A DNA stretch of 64,000 bases from Providencia zhijiangensis (GCF_030315915.2 NZ_CP135990.1:3224001-3288000), one strand, 5' to 3'; positions 36,529-47,535 are shown, counted from the first letter of the stretch. Notes: generated by a model from the sequence alone, not told the origin. Numbers and translations: made by a program.

Positions 36529-37494
36529 TTATTGCCCCTCTGCCTGTTTTTTATATTCAAACGTGCCATCCCATTCAGGGAGTTCGGCAGGGGGAAGAGG
36601 AACGATTTTATCAATATCGGGGAATTTGGCTGTTTCATCAGAGGCATCCATTTCTTTGACTATTGCATAATAACGTAATGAACGTTCTTTATCAGGCTTT
36701 ACATTGAGATAATAAACACGTTCTAATGCTGTCTTTGGATCAAAAGCACCAGTTAAAGTTGCTGCTGCATGTCGATACCCATTTTTCGTTGATAGTTGAT
36801 AATACTTTAAAGCACTATTAAAATTTTGATCAACAACTCGTAAGTAAAAAGCAAGATTATATGCAGCTTCTCCGTTTCCTTGATTAGCCGCACATTCGAG
36901 CATTTTTTTACCAATTTCAGGGCGATAAGCCGGATTGTCCTTATCGGATAATCGCATTGATATCAGAATGTCACCAATCACACTTTGTGCCTCAGGACTG
37001 CCTAAATCCGCTGCTTGGCGAAAATACGCTAAAGCTTTAGTACGATCAGCGACGACTCCATAGCCCGTATCGAGGTAGTGTCCCATTTGGTAATAACCGT
37101 AGCTGATGTTCAACTTTGCCATTTTTTGGATAATGTCCCACACCTCTTGGGCGGGACCTTTACCTTCAATGGGGGGGACCTTGCCATAGCTGATTAAGTT
37201 GCTTAAATTCAACATGGCTTTGGGGTGATTACGCTCTGCCGCTTTACGGTAGAGAGCACCAATTTGAGCATAATCCCGTTGAGATTTATTGGCCTTTTCA
37301 AGTTCACGGGCTTGTTTAAACCAAATATCCGCTTCAGGATCAACGGGAGGTAATGTATCTTTTTCATACACACAGGTGAACGTTAAGTCGGGTTCTGTTT
37401 TTTGAGTCATGTCTTCCTCTTTTTCTTCTACAGGCTTGCAGCTCACAAGTAGCACGAGAGCACACAGTAATAAATAAGGTTTAATTAGTGACAT
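36529..37494 (-). CDS. Sel1-repeat lipoprotein, probable immunity to the phospholipase (copy B)
   Basis: A 321-residue lipoprotein with lipobox LLVSC, Cys19. It carries the same TEPDLTFTCVYEKDTLPPVD entry segment, Sel1-like repeats and C-terminal FPDIDKIVPLPPAELPEWDG as copy A. It begins 3 bases after the phospholipase gene, the usual position for cognate immunity, so this is the better candidate for protection against the local effector. Copy A may guard against a related toxin. Confidence 0.82.
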   Translation of the reverse strand: MSLIKPYLLLCALVLLVSCKPVEEKEEDMTQKTEPDLTFTCVYEKDTLPPVDPEADIWFKQARELEKANKSQRDYAQIGALYRKAAERNHPKAMLNLSNLISYGKVPPIEGKGPAQEVWDIIQKMAKLNISYGYYQMGHYLDTGYGVVADRTKALAYFRQAADLGSPEAQSVIGDILISMRLSDKDNPAYRPEIGKKMLECAANQGNGEAAYNLAFYLRVVDQNFNSALKYYQLSTKNGYRHAAATLTGAFDPKTALERVYYLNVKPDKERSLRYYAIVKEMDASDETAKFPDIDKIVPLPPAELPEWDGTFEYKKQAEGQ

Positions 37495-37497
37495 AAT

Positions 37498-39447
37498 TTA
37501 ATCCGTATTTTCTAACCCAATGGTTTTATCCTCGAACGGAATTAGGGCTCCTTCGGGCATTCTTTTGATTCTTTTATAATTAGCATTATCACTACTAATT
37601 TTTTTCCAATTTTTAAATTCTTCTGTCAAATCATCAAAGACACTCCCCGTTCCTTTATGGATTTTCCACAATTTTTCCCGTAACGGTTTAACGATAGGGA
37701 AAATATCCGTATCTTGCAGTATCACCGCAATTTCAGTATCAAATGCCATACTGCGTAAATTGATATTGGCAGAGCCTTGGATTAAAAAGGTGTCATCCAC
37801 TAACGTTAACTTGCTGTGGACATACACCGACTGCCAGAGATTAGAATCCGAGGAAACTAACGTGCAAATCACGCTCTTAAACCCGTCAATCTCTTCTTCT
37901 TGAATATCATCAGGGTTAACGACATCAATTGGGGCTAACACCCGACCATTTTGGGTCGATGCCATAACATTATTTACCGTATCTCGATACGCAGCATGCT
38001 CCCGCATCAAATCACGGCGACCTAGCGTTTCCAGCATCTTGTAGGTTTGATACCCACCAACTTCATTCGAGTCACCCACCTCTGCTTTTGTGGTTGAGTT
38101 TGTCACCACAAATAAATAGAACGGTGGAATTTTTTGCCCTTGCAGTTTAGGGGTAGTGGCAGCCGCTTCTGCAAAACATTGATTGCGCACTTCCACCATA
38201 TTGCGCACATCCTTAGCAATTGACGATAAGCGGAAATATTGGTTTTCAAAATAAAGGTAGTTACGTGCATGTTTAACACCGTGATCGTAGGACTTTAAAA
38301 TATCATATTCATCATATTCGGGATGAGTGCGACAAATTTTTCCCGCCGTTGGTGTTAATGGGTTTCGAGCTAAAAATGTGTAACGCTTATTTAAGTCTTC
38401 AACATGCTCTAAAGTGGGCGTGTATTGGCTGCGTGAAATTGCTTTACGTCTTTCTGTCAGCTGGATACCTTCACTGCCGTGTGTAAACAAGCCTTCAGTT
38501 TCTTTCCATGCCGAAACAAAGTTGTCGCTTAAATCACACAACACTTCGCCATACACACAGTTAGAGGTATCTTGCCATGCGGTGGGGCCATCACGTCCTA
38601 GCCATGACATCTCTTTATGTTGAATAATTGAGTGTTTATCATCATCCCAATACTGCGAATGCATGTTATGCCCCATCACAAAGCCAACCGCGAGAGTAGG
38701 TTCTTCATAATCAATCAACACCGCTTTTTGGTGATGGGTGGGCACCACAGCAAGCGCAGCCATACGTAAACTGAGTTCGATGTCATCACTGCCAAATTGG
38801 TGTTTGGTTAATTCAGCGACTTTGGTCAAGCGAGATGAGGGGCTATTTATTGCCATTGAGCGTGTACGAACCGATAAATTTTTAATTTGATTGGTTTTCG
38901 CACGATGTAGCCACTCTTTATCAAATTGATATTGTTTATCCGACTCGTAGTCTAATTTAGACCCTGCCGCGATAGCCTTTTCCATCGGAAGTTCAATTTT
39001 TTGCCTCGGCGTGTAATGGGTTGATAATCGCCAACCTGGCAAACTGGTTTCACCGAATTTAGCTAGTTCATCAAACCACACTAGAATACGAACTTTCACC
39101 CCTTCTTTGGCTTTCTGTTCAAGAAGCTCTGCAATCGTCGGAAATGTTCCTTCATTAATGCCGCTTGAGCGCTCAAAATACATGGAGGGCTGGAAACCCC
39201 ATGTAATAATTTCAATGCTGTGCTTAGCATGCCGAATTGCCTCCGCAACCGCCGCAAAAGTTTGTTTTCCATTCACGAGTGGGGCATACACAAATAAGCT
39301 CATCGGATATTTGGTACTCTCAGGGATCCAACTGGGCGTCATTAGCAGCACCATACAGGTCGAGACGGGTAAGCGTATTTTCTGCTCGGTTGCTGGTATG
39401 GGTAACTGCACAGAAGCGGGGAATCCCCCAGATTGATTTCCTGACAT
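37498..39447 (-). CDS. Tle5-like phospholipase D, T6SS antibacterial effector
   Basis: A 649-residue PLD-superfamily enzyme with two complete HKD motifs: H239-x-K241-x4-D246 (HHQKAVLID) and H544-x-K546-x4-D551 (VHSKLTLVD), the latter followed by GSANINLRSM. Such Tle5 effectors (PldA type) cut phospholipids of rival membranes from the periplasm. No Sec signal is seen, consistent with T6SS export on VgrG. Its ATG lies one base after the vgrG stop, so delivery by that VgrG is likely. Two Sel1 lipoproteins follow as probable immunity. Confidence 0.9.
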   Translation of the reverse strand: MSGNQSGGFPASVQLPIPATEQKIRLPVSTCMVLLMTPSWIPESTKYPMSLFVYAPLVNGKQTFAAVAEAIRHAKHSIEIITWGFQPSMYFERSSGINEGTFPTIAELLEQKAKEGVKVRILVWFDELAKFGETSLPGWRLSTHYTPRQKIELPMEKAIAAGSKLDYESDKQYQFDKEWLHRAKTNQIKNLSVRTRSMAINSPSSRLTKVAELTKHQFGSDDIELSLRMAALAVVPTHHQKAVLIDYEEPTLAVGFVMGHNMHSQYWDDDKHSIIQHKEMSWLGRDGPTAWQDTSNCVYGEVLCDLSDNFVSAWKETEGLFTHGSEGIQLTERRKAISRSQYTPTLEHVEDLNKRYTFLARNPLTPTAGKICRTHPEYDEYDILKSYDHGVKHARNYLYFENQYFRLSSIAKDVRNMVEVRNQCFAEAAATTPKLQGQKIPPFYLFVVTNSTTKAEVGDSNEVGGYQTYKMLETLGRRDLMREHAAYRDTVNNVMASTQNGRVLAPIDVVNPDDIQEEEIDGFKSVICTLVSSDSNLWQSVYVHSKLTLVDDTFLIQGSANINLRSMAFDTEIAVILQDTDIFPIVKPLREKLWKIHKGTGSVFDDLTEEFKNWKKISSDNANYKRIKRMPEGALIPFEDKTIGLENTD

Positions 39448-39448
39448 A

Positions 39449-42157
39449 TTATTTTCTCTTATTCCATTCAGTGATAAATTGGGAAAGCCCTTCCCCCCAT
39501 GCTTGACCTATTCGCGAGCTTTCTCGTTCTTGGCTCGGTGCACTGGTTCGAAAACCGACATTAACGGGTTCGACGCGTTCTGCATCTTGTTCTTCAGTAG
39601 GAGGAACATCGATATCGTAACGATCCCCATTCAGTAAATGCAGTTGATAACTATCCGTGGGAATATCATGGTCAATTTGGATATTTCCTTGCGCATCACT
39701 CATACCTTTTAGGATAAGCGCCCCATTGGCATACAGCTCATACGGCTCAAACGCACGCGCCTTCATTGGGCTTTGCGGTGACGAACTCAGTTGAAAACGC
39801 AAGGTTTGTTTTGGCATTGATTGTGGAAATTGCGGATGAGTGACATCCATCGAGGCAGGGCCTTCAACCACCCAGTTGGTCGCTTTAACTGTTTGATTAT
39901 TGGGGCTGCCGTACTCTATCTGCCCGCCTTTTAAACGAATATAGGCACCGCCACAGGTCAGTAGCAGTTCATCTTTAGCGGCAACGACGGTTTTACCGCC
40001 GGTACTAGTGACGGTCATGTCTTTGAGTGAGGTGAGATGCATTTCATCACTTTGGGCTTGAATTTCGACTTTGCCTTTTGCGGCAAAAGCTTTGATTCCT
40101 AGGGTGTGAGCAAACAAGCTGATTGCCTTACCTGCCGCTAAGGTAATTTTTTTACCGACTGAGATATCAGCCTGTTTATTGGCAGTCAAAGTGATATTTT
40201 CACCGCTATTAACCTGTACGGTTTTAGGTGAGGTTAATGCGATACCCGCAGGGGAACTGAGTAATAGCGCAGCTTGTTGCAGTTCATTAATCGATTGGGT
40301 CAGTAAGGTTTGCTGGGCGTTTAAATCGGCCAATTCGGCTTTTGCCACCTCCGCCGCTTCTCGTAAAGAACTCACTAAGTTCAGCGCATCATCCAATTGC
40401 TGCTTGGCTTCGCGCATATCCAATTGTGCAGAAGAGGCTTTGGTGCGTAAGTCGGTACTGATAAACAGCCCTTTACCGGCTCGTATTGCCCCCCAACTGT
40501 CGGTACGCAGTTCAAAACCGTCGCCGCGTTTTTCACGTCCTTGATTGACCAGATGCCCTAAATTGAGTTGGGATTTCCCCCCGTATTCAGTGCTGAGCTT
40601 TATGTGCTCTTGCTCCCGTTTGTCTTCCATACGAAGCTTATTATTCGCCGGAGTACGAATGACGTTGCGAGTATTGTTTTTATCCGTCACATGGTCTGTG
40701 CGATGGGAGTCATGCAAGGCATGGGCGATATACGGTCTATCTGGGTCGCCTTCATGGAAGGCAATCGCCACTTCTGTTCCTTGGATTAACGGGAAGTGTA
40801 TTCCGTAGGTATCCCCCGCATAGGGTTTGGCCAGCCGCACAGGCATACTTTCATATCCCGTCGGTTTTTCATCTCGGTCGGCATCGAATTTCACCCAGTA
40901 AAAGCCGTGTTCATTTTGATGGGCGTAAATATCGTGGGATTTGGCGCTGGTAATACGCGCCATTAATGTGCCAGCAATCACTGGACGAGGCTTTAGAACG
41001 GGTCGCCAGCACAGTGCTTCGGTGTACGGCGCCGCATCAAATTGAATCACTAATGCACGGCTACGACTGCCTGAAAATCGTAATCGAGTGATTAAAATTT
41101 CGGATTGAAAATCCGTGGGTAAGGTGGATGGTAATTGGCTATCGATGACTTTAAAAATCATCAATGGCGTCAGACGCGGTGAATTACTTTTGCCTCGTAG
41201 CAGCGTTTGGCGGGCGAGAAAGCGTTCATGGTCTAGCCGTGACCAAAAATGGGCGGTTTCCGTTTCAGGTTGGTATTTCTCTCCACGCTCAAGATGGCGG
41301 GCTTTGTAGTGGTAAACATCGCCATAGTTTATATCGTCCCCATCTCCGCGAGTCATATCCGTTTCAATGGATAGCAACGTTTGCATCGCTTGCCGGTGAT
41401 TATAATCTTTAGTCACGACACTGCGCTCCACCACTTGGTGACGTAGCGATAACCCCCACACGCTTTCAACGCCATTGTCATTCATGCCTGAAGGGCTATT
41501 GAGTGGCAGCTGTAAATCGTACACATAAGCGCGTTGGCTATCGCCAAAGTGAATAATTTCCGTCTTCGTGTCGGTCTGGAGACTAAAGGAATAGAAAATG
41601 CCCACTTCACTGAGCAAACGCTCAATAAATTGCCAGTCATTTTCATTGATTTGGTTGATTTGCTCCCGCTTGGGATATTGTCGTTGCAGGTGAAACTCAA
41701 ACTCCCAGCCCTGAATTTTGTGTTCACGCAAGATAAACTCAATCACTTCCGGTACAGATTTATTGAGGAAAAAGCGATAGGAACGCATCTGATGGCGCAG
41801 CAATGAGACAAACGGCTCAATCACAATTTGGTACTGGGCTTCATCTGCTGAACCAGATAACCGCTTAAAATGTGTGACGACCCCATGAATTCGCTTTTGC
41901 GGTTCACTCAGTGAATCTAATGCCGCCAGCGGAATAGTGGGAGATGAAAAGGTAAAATGGGCGGTACGACGAAGAAACTGTTGAGCTGGTAGGTTTTGAG
42001 CTGGGGAGGTGAATGTTATCTGATAGCGATAGGTTTCACTAATGGCTTCTCGCCCAATGAAAGATTCAACATCCAATGGAACACTACAACCTTGAACGCC
42101 CAATTGATAGCGATTATGGCGTGGAGCGATTTTTAAAGCGAGATCCTGTAAGCCCAT
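39449..42157 (-). CDS. T6SS spike protein VgrG with C-terminal effector-docking extension
   Basis: A 902-residue VgrG. The gp27/gp44-like domain comes first (LDVESFIGREAISETYRYQI, NENDWQFIERLLSEVGIFYS), then gp5-like beta-prism and DUF2345 segments (RIRTPANNKLRMEDKREQEH type region, VQVNSGENITLTANKQADIS). About 120 residues follow, including a transthyretin-like stretch FEPYELYANGALILKGMSDA, which in other VgrGs docks PLD effectors. ATG at 42157 fits AAGGAG spacing best; ATG 42166 is too close to it, and a TTG at 42193 extends the frame further. No T6SS sheath or baseplate genes are nearby, so this is an orphan vgrG island. Confidence 0.94.
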   Translation of the reverse strand: MGLQDLALKIAPRHNRYQLGVQGCSVPLDVESFIGREAISETYRYQITFTSPAQNLPAQQFLRRTAHFTFSSPTIPLAALDSLSEPQKRIHGVVTHFKRLSGSADEAQYQIVIEPFVSLLRHQMRSYRFFLNKSVPEVIEFILREHKIQGWEFEFHLQRQYPKREQINQINENDWQFIERLLSEVGIFYSFSLQTDTKTEIIHFGDSQRAYVYDLQLPLNSPSGMNDNGVESVWGLSLRHQVVERSVVTKDYNHRQAMQTLLSIETDMTRGDGDDINYGDVYHYKARHLERGEKYQPETETAHFWSRLDHERFLARQTLLRGKSNSPRLTPLMIFKVIDSQLPSTLPTDFQSEILITRLRFSGSRSRALVIQFDAAPYTEALCWRPVLKPRPVIAGTLMARITSAKSHDIYAHQNEHGFYWVKFDADRDEKPTGYESMPVRLAKPYAGDTYGIHFPLIQGTEVAIAFHEGDPDRPYIAHALHDSHRTDHVTDKNNTRNVIRTPANNKLRMEDKREQEHIKLSTEYGGKSQLNLGHLVNQGREKRGDGFELRTDSWGAIRAGKGLFISTDLRTKASSAQLDMREAKQQLDDALNLVSSLREAAEVAKAELADLNAQQTLLTQSINELQQAALLLSSPAGIALTSPKTVQVNSGENITLTANKQADISVGKKITLAAGKAISLFAHTLGIKAFAAKGKVEIQAQSDEMHLTSLKDMTVTSTGGKTVVAAKDELLLTCGGAYIRLKGGQIEYGSPNNQTVKATNWVVEGPASMDVTHPQFPQSMPKQTLRFQLSSSPQSPMKARAFEPYELYANGALILKGMSDAQGNIQIDHDIPTDSYQLHLLNGDRYDIDVPPTEEQDAERVEPVNVGFRTSAPSQERESSRIGQAWGEGLSQFITEWNKRK

Positions 42158-42367
42158 TCTATTCATGCTCCTTTTCTGCTTGTTCCGTGGCAACCAGTAA
42201 TAGAAGCAAAGGTAGAAAGGTCACCAACCCAAATTCATTTTATTTAGCTTAAGTCAAGCAGAAGACCAGCAAATGAACTTGAAATCAACCATAATTTTCA
42301 GGAATGGGACTTATAGAAGAATTATCCGAAAGCATTTAATCCGTTTTTGGTAGAACGGGCTGGAAAG

Positions 42368-42413
42368 AAAAAGCACCTTCGTCAATCAATGATCAACGTT
42401 CAAGGTGCTTTTT
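42368..42413. terminator. Bidirectional terminator between vgrG region and epmA
   Basis: AAAAAGCACCTT / AAGGTGCTTTTT stem with additional pairing inside the loop. T-runs on both strands; it ends epmA (minus). The remaining 42158-42437 sequence should hold the vgrG promoter; no gene is seen. Confidence 0.75.
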
Positions 42414-42437
42414 AATGTCATAGATAGAAACTGAGTT

Positions 42438-43415
42438 TTAAGCAATTGTCACAGGGAATGCAATCACATCACTGATTCGTTCGGCATTCAGTGCCAGCAT
42501 GATTAAGCGATCAACACCAACAGCCACACCGGAACATGCCGGTAAACCGTGCTCAAGCGCTGCAAGCAAGTTTTCATCAATCGGCTGAACGGGTAAACCC
42601 ATTGCAGCACGCTTGCGGTTATCTTGCTCAAAACGTTGGCGCTGTTCACCCACATCGGTCAGTTCATGGAAGCCATTCGCCAGCTCCATGCCCTTAAAAT
42701 AGACTTCAAAACGCTCAGCTACACGGTGATCTTCTGTGCTAATCACCGCTAATGACGCTTGCGTTGCAGGGAAGTGGTAAACCACCGCTGGCTTCTCTTT
42801 ACCAATGTGTGGCTCCACGCCCATGGTAAACAGTAGTTGCAACAAGGTGTCGCGGTCTTCTTCATTGTCCGCCACATTGCTTAAATCTAAACGGGCTGCC
42901 ACTTCACGTAACTCGCTTTTTTCCGCAGAGAGCGGGTCAATATCTAGATGGCGTAAAAATGCTTGCTGATAAGAGAGTAGCTCAGCACTTTCGCATTCCA
43001 GCACTTGCTGTAGAAGGTCATCCACTTCATTGATTAAGCGATACATATCAAAGTGTGGGCGGTACCATTCCAGCATCGTAAATTCAGGGTTATGGTGCCT
43101 TCCTGCTTCTTCATTACGAAAGCTTCGGCACATTTGATAGATAGGTCCGCTTCCCGCTGCCAGTAAGCGCTTCATATGGTATTCAGGGCTAGTCATCAAA
43201 TATAAATTGATGCCCTGAGCCGCGCCGGGTCCCACAAAGCGAGTTTCAAATGGAACAAGATGAATGTCAGTCACTGTCGCCTGACTCATTGCGGGTGTAT
43301 CTACCTCAAGTACACAGCGATCAGCGAAAAAACGTCTGATTTCCGCAACAATTTTTGCGCGCTGTAACAGGTTAGCGATGGGGGCTGTAGGCAGCCAATT
43401 CGCTACTTCACTCAT
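42438..43415 (-). CDS. epmA: EF-P-(R)-beta-lysine ligase EpmA (GenX/PoxA)
   Basis: A 325-residue class II lysyl-tRNA-synthetase-like enzyme (E. coli 325) without the anticodon-binding domain. It attaches (R)-beta-lysine to Lys34 of EF-P. Motif 2 ([23 protein letters not shown] region) and motif 3 ([12 protein letters not shown]) are intact. Its substrate protein (efp) and the aminomutase (epmB) are both in this window. Divergent from frdA as in E. coli. Confidence 0.97.
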   Translation of the reverse strand: MSEVANWLPTAPIANLLQRAKIVAEIRRFFADRCVLEVDTPAMSQATVTDIHLVPFETRFVGPGAAQGINLYLMTSPEYHMKRLLAAGSGPIYQMCRSFRNEEAGRHHNPEFTMLEWYRPHFDMYRLINEVDDLLQQVLECESAELLSYQQAFLRHLDIDPLSAEKSELREVAARLDLSNVADNEEDRDTLLQLLFTMGVEPHIGKEKPAVVYHFPATQASLAVISTEDHRVAERFEVYFKGMELANGFHELTDVGEQRQRFEQDNRKRAAMGLPVQPIDENLLAALEHGLPACSGVAVGVDRLIMLALNAERISDVIAFPVTIA

Positions 43416-44201
43416 TAAAATAACTCCAAAATAAACTTAGTCGTGCAGTGTACTCACCTCCCCCTTAACACACAATGGAATATTGTGGATATTATGCGCT
43501 ATCTGAGTATCGATAGGGGATATGATTCAAGGTGAGAAAAGATGACGTGATTATCCCCTGCTTTATACGATTAGGCAAAAAAGCTTTATTATGAACTTTT
43601 AACATTTGGTTAAAAAAAAACAAAAACATGATTTTTTCTTATCGCTTGTGATGCAAATGTTAAAACCAAACTTCACTACTCACCTTATTGATACAATTTA
43701 AATCTGTTTTTTAGCATTAAAAATTAAGCGACTTTCTAAACAGTGAACTCTTTCGCAATTTTATCTTCGATATGATTCTAGAATTTCCTCGAGGAACACC
43801 AGATTATCCACTGTTAGAAAGAAAAACCTGACGATTTTAGTTGGTTTTAAATGCTAGGAATTCCGTTAAATTTAATGATAATTATTTGAAATTCCTTTTT
43901 ATTATTTTCGGTTTCTCTACAATTTCTTGACACCCAAAAACAATTTACAAAAAGAAGACGCAGATCACACTTTAGGGGTAATATCACCCAAAACACCTTT
44001 CTATATCAAATTTATCCCCGCCACTATTCGTTATAATTCCCAACATAATAAGTCGTTATTAGCTATTATATATTTACGATTAAAAAAAGATTCTTTGCAG
44101 ATTTGCCTAAAGGCAAACCGAAACTGAAATAGCTAAGCACTAAAAGTATTTAAAAGAATTTATTAATTTAACACTTTACACTTGAACAATGGAGAAGCGC
44201 A
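43416..44201. promoter_or_regulatory. epmA-frdA intergenic region
   Basis: 786 AT-rich bases with no gene I accept. They should contain the divergent epmA and frd promoters. Visible elements are a 12-base palindrome TTCCTCGAGGAA at 43785-43796 and a 6-bp hairpin TTTGCC-TAAA-GGCAAA at 44102-44117 in the frd leader. I found no convincing TTGAT-N4-ATCAA FNR site, though frd is FNR-activated in E. coli. Confidence 0.4.
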
Positions 44202-45998
44202 GTGCAAACCTTCAATGCCGATTTAGCGATTATCGGGGCCGGGGGCGCAGGCTTACGTGCAGCAATTGCTGCTGCTGAAGCAAATCCCAATATCAAGATT
44301 GCTCTGGTCTCAAAAGTTTACCCAATGCGTAGCCACACCGTGGCCGCAGAGGGGGGATCAGCTGCAGTTACTCAAGCCCATGATTCCTATGACTATCATT
44401 TTAATGATACCGTTTCTGGTGGTGACTGGTTGTGTGAGCAAGATGTCGTCGATTATTTCGTCGAACACTGCCCAACAGAAATGACCCAACTGGAACAATG
44501 GGGATGCCCTTGGAGCCGTAAACCAGATGGTTCAGTTAACGTTCGCCGTTTCGGTGGGATGAAAATTGAACGTACTTGGTTCGCAGCCGATAAGACTGGC
44601 TTCCACATGCTGCATACCCTGTTCCAAACTTCATTAAAATATCCTCAAATCCAACGTTTCGACGAGCACTTTGTTCTCGACATCATTGTGGACGAAGGTC
44701 AGGTGCGTGGTCTGGTTGCTCTGAACATGATGGAAGGGACGAAAGTTCAAATTCGTGCCAATGCTATCGTTATGGCCACAGGTGGTGCGGGTCGTGTTTA
44801 CCGCTATAACACCAACGGCGGTATCGTAACCGGTGACGGTATGGGTATGGCGCTGCGTCATGGTGTGCCATTACGTGATATGGAATTCGTTCAGTATCAC
44901 CCTACTGGTCTGCCAGGTTCCGGTATCCTGATGACTGAAGGTTGTCGTGGTGAAGGCGGTATCTTAGTCAACAAAGATGGCTATCGTTATCTGCAAGACT
45001 ACGGTATGGGTCCTGAAACGCCACTGGGCAAACCAGAAAACAAATATATGGAACTGGGTCCTCGTGACAAAGTTTCACAAGCATTCTGGCACGAATGGCG
45101 TGCAGGTCGCACTATCAGTACTCACCGTGGTGATGTTGTGTATCTGGATCTACGTCACTTAGGTGCTGAAAAACTGCATGAACGTCTACCATTTATCTGT
45201 GAGCTAGCAAAAGCTTACGTGGGTGTTGACCCTGTAAACGAACCAATTCCTGTTCGTCCAACAGCTCACTACACCATGGGTGGTATTGAAACTGACCAAC
45301 GCACCGAAACTCGTATTAAAGGTCTGTTCGCGGTGGGTGAATGTTCATCTGTTGGCTTACACGGCGCAAACCGTTTAGGTTCTAACTCACTGGCAGAATT
45401 AGTGGTATTTGGTCGCTTAGCGGGTGAAGAAGCGGCACGTCATGCTGCTGAAGCTACCCCTGCAAATGCAAGCGCTATCGAAGCACGTACTCGTGACATC
45501 GAAAATGACCTGCAAAAACTTCTGAACCAAAAAGGTAAAGAAAGCTGGTCGAAAATCCGTGATGAAATGGGTATTTCGATGGAAGAAGGTTGCGGTATCT
45601 ACCGTACACCTGAATTAATGCAGAAAACTGTTGATAAACTGGCAGAGCTGAAAGAGCGCTTCAAGCATGTTGAAATCACTGACCATAGCAGCGTCTTCAA
45701 CACTGACTTACTGTACACCATCGAATTAGGCTTTGGCTTAGACGTGGCGGAATGTATGGCTCACTCTGCGATTAACCGTAAAGAGTCTCGCGGTGCGCAC
45801 CAACGTCTTGACGAAGGTTGCACTGAGCGTGATGACGTCAACTTCCTGAAACATACTCTGGCGTTCTATAACCCAGAAGGTGCACCACGCCTTGAGTACT
45901 CTGATGTGAAAATCACTAAATCACAACCAGCGAAACGTGTGTATGGTGCTGAAGGGGCAGCTCAAGATAAGGCGAATAAGGAGCAAGCTAATGGATGA
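44202..45998 (+). CDS. frdA: Fumarate reductase flavoprotein subunit
   Basis: A 598-residue catalytic subunit (E. coli 602) reducing fumarate to succinate in anaerobic respiration. FAD site [20 protein letters not shown], covalent-flavin His in [15 protein letters not shown], and the active-site region [20 protein letters not shown] are intact. It starts with GTG after GGAGAAGCGCA, as in E. coli frdA. It overlaps frdB by 8 bases. Confidence 0.98.
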   Translation: MQTFNADLAIIGAGGAGLRAAIAAAEANPNIKIALVSKVYPMRSHTVAAEGGSAAVTQAHDSYDYHFNDTVSGGDWLCEQDVVDYFVEHCPTEMTQLEQWGCPWSRKPDGSVNVRRFGGMKIERTWFAADKTGFHMLHTLFQTSLKYPQIQRFDEHFVLDIIVDEGQVRGLVALNMMEGTKVQIRANAIVMATGGAGRVYRYNTNGGIVTGDGMGMALRHGVPLRDMEFVQYHPTGLPGSGILMTEGCRGEGGILVNKDGYRYLQDYGMGPETPLGKPENKYMELGPRDKVSQAFWHEWRAGRTISTHRGDVVYLDLRHLGAEKLHERLPFICELAKAYVGVDPVNEPIPVRPTAHYTMGGIETDQRTETRIKGLFAVGECSSVGLHGANRLGSNSLAELVVFGRLAGEEAARHAAEATPANASAIEARTRDIENDLQKLLNQKGKESWSKIRDEMGISMEEGCGIYRTPELMQKTVDKLAELKERFKHVEITDHSSVFNTDLLYTIELGFGLDVAECMAHSAINRKESRGAHQRLDEGCTERDDVNFLKHTLAFYNPEGAPRLEYSDVKITKSQPAKRVYGAEGAAQDKANKEQANG

Positions 45999-46725
45999 TA
46001 TGAAACACTTAAAAATGGAGATCATGCGTTTCAACCCAGAAACGGACAATGAACCCCATTTAGTGACTTATGATGTCCCTTATGACGAGCAAACCTCTTT
46101 GTTAGATGCTTTGGGCTACATCAAAGATAACCTCGCGCCAGACCTGTCTTACCGTTGGTCTTGCCGTATGGCTATCTGTGGCTCTTGCGGCATGATGGTG
46201 GACAATGTTCCTAAACTGGCTTGTAAAACATTCCTGCGTGACTATCCGCAAGGAATTAAAATTGAGCCACTGGGTAACTTCCCTATCGAGCGTGACCTTG
46301 TTGTTGATATGACAAGCTTTATCGAGCGTTTAGAAGCTATCAAACCTTACATTATTGGTAATGATCGCAAACCTTCTGACGGTCCGAACAAGCAAACTCC
46401 AGCTCAGATGGAGAAATATCATCAGTTCTCTGGCTGTATTAACTGCGGTCTGTGCTATGCAGCGTGTCCACAGTTTGGTCTGAACCCTGAGTTCTTAGGC
46501 CCTGCGGCAATCACCTTAGCAGAGCGCTACAACCTCGATAACCGTGACCACGGCGCGAAAGAGCGTATGCCATTATTAAATGGTGACAACGGTGTATGGA
46601 GCTGTACGTTTGTAGGTTACTGCTCTGAAGTCTGTCCTAAGCATGTCGACCCGGCGGCGGCTATCCAACAAGGTAAAGTTGCGAGTGCGCAAGACTTTGT
46701 TATCGCCATGCTGAAGCCACGATAA
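45991..46725 (+). CDS. frdB: Fumarate reductase iron-sulfur subunit
   Basis: A 244-residue subunit (E. coli 244) relaying electrons from menaquinol to FrdA. [2Fe-2S] ligands in [16 protein letters not shown], then ferredoxin-type [15 protein letters not shown] and [17 protein letters not shown] for the 4Fe-4S and 3Fe-4S clusters. ATG at 45991 is chosen because it gives the family N terminus and follows AGGAGCAAGCTA. Confidence 0.98.
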   Translation: MDDMKHLKMEIMRFNPETDNEPHLVTYDVPYDEQTSLLDALGYIKDNLAPDLSYRWSCRMAICGSCGMMVDNVPKLACKTFLRDYPQGIKIEPLGNFPIERDLVVDMTSFIERLEAIKPYIIGNDRKPSDGPNKQTPAQMEKYHQFSGCINCGLCYAACPQFGLNPEFLGPAAITLAERYNLDNRDHGAKERMPLLNGDNGVWSCTFVGYCSEVCPKHVDPAAAIQQGKVASAQDFVIAMLKPR

Positions 46726-46739
46726 GGAGAATTGAAGTC

Positions 46740-47135
46740 ATGACAACTAAACGTAAACCCTATGTCAGGGAAATGAAAGGCGACTGGTGGCAAAAGCTGG
46801 GTTTCTACCGCTTTTACATCATGCGTGAAAGTACTTCCGTGCTTCAGGTTTGGTTCAGTATTCTAGTCCTGTACGGAGTATTCGCTCTGAAAAATGGACC
46901 TGAATCATGGGCGGGCTTTGTTGGATTCTTAAGTAACCCAATCATTCTGATCATTAACATTGTGACACTGGCTGCGACGCTGCTGCATACCACAACGTGG
47001 TTCAAACTGGCGCCAAAAGCTGTCGCTATCATTGTTAAAGATAAGAAACTGCCAGATGAGCCAATCGTGAAAGGCTTCTGGGCACTCACTATAGTCGTGA
47101 CTGCGGCTATTTTAGCAATCGCATTACTATTTTAA
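46740..47135 (+). CDS. frdC: Fumarate reductase membrane anchor subunit C
   Basis: A 131-residue membrane anchor (E. coli 131) with three hydrophobic helices that binds quinol with Frd[21 protein letters not shown] and [20 protein letters not shown] are family blocks. AAGGAG precedes it. Confidence 0.97.
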   Translation: MTTKRKPYVREMKGDWWQKLGFYRFYIMRESTSVLQVWFSILVLYGVFALKNGPESWAGFVGFLSNPIILIINIVTLAATLLHTTTWFKLAPKAVAIIVKDKKLPDEPIVKGFWALTIVVTAAILAIALLF

Positions 47136-47150
47136 TCGAAGGAGAATCTG

Positions 47151-47504
47151 ATGAATCTAACGCCTAAACGTTCCGATGAGCCGATTTTCTGGGGATTATT
47201 TGGTGCAGGTGGTATGTGGAGTGCCGTTATTGGCCCTGCAATCATTCTCTTACTGGGTATTTTAATCCCATTAGGTGTCGCACCAGAAATGCTGAGCTAT
47301 GAGCGCATCATGGCATTTAGCCAAAGCTTTATTGGACGCATTTTCTTATTACTGATGATTATTCTGCCTGTATGGTGTGGTATGCACCGTATTCACCACA
47401 CCCTGCACGATTTTAAAGTGCATGTTCCAGCAACAAAATGGGTGTTCTACGGCAGCTCAGCAATCATTAGCGTTATCGCAATCATCGGTGTATTCACACT
47501 GTAA
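47151..47504 (+). CDS. frdD: Fumarate reductase membrane anchor subunit D
   Basis: A 117-residue membrane anchor (E. coli 119) with three helices. [20 protein letters not shown] and [20 protein letters not shown] are characteristic. GAAGGAGAATCTG precedes the ATG; a strong terminator follows, where E. coli would continue into ampC. Confidence 0.97.
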   Translation: MNLTPKRSDEPIFWGLFGAGGMWSAVIGPAIILLLGILIPLGVAPEMLSYERIMAFSQSFIGRIFLLLMIILPVWCGMHRIHHTLHDFKVHVPATKWVFYGSSAIISVIAIIGVFTL

Positions 47505-47535
47505 TTGTTGATTAACAAAGTAAGTTGATAGCAAG

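Noticed and set aside
43927-44127. 66-codon open frame upstream of frdA
   Set aside because: Starts with TTG without a ribosome site, Lys/Asn-rich AT-driven composition, no family resemblance; lies in the frd promoter region.
43416-44201. FNR site for frdABCD
   Set aside because: TTGATACAATTTAA near 43687 keeps only one half-site; no acceptable TTGAT-N4-ATCAA was found by eye.
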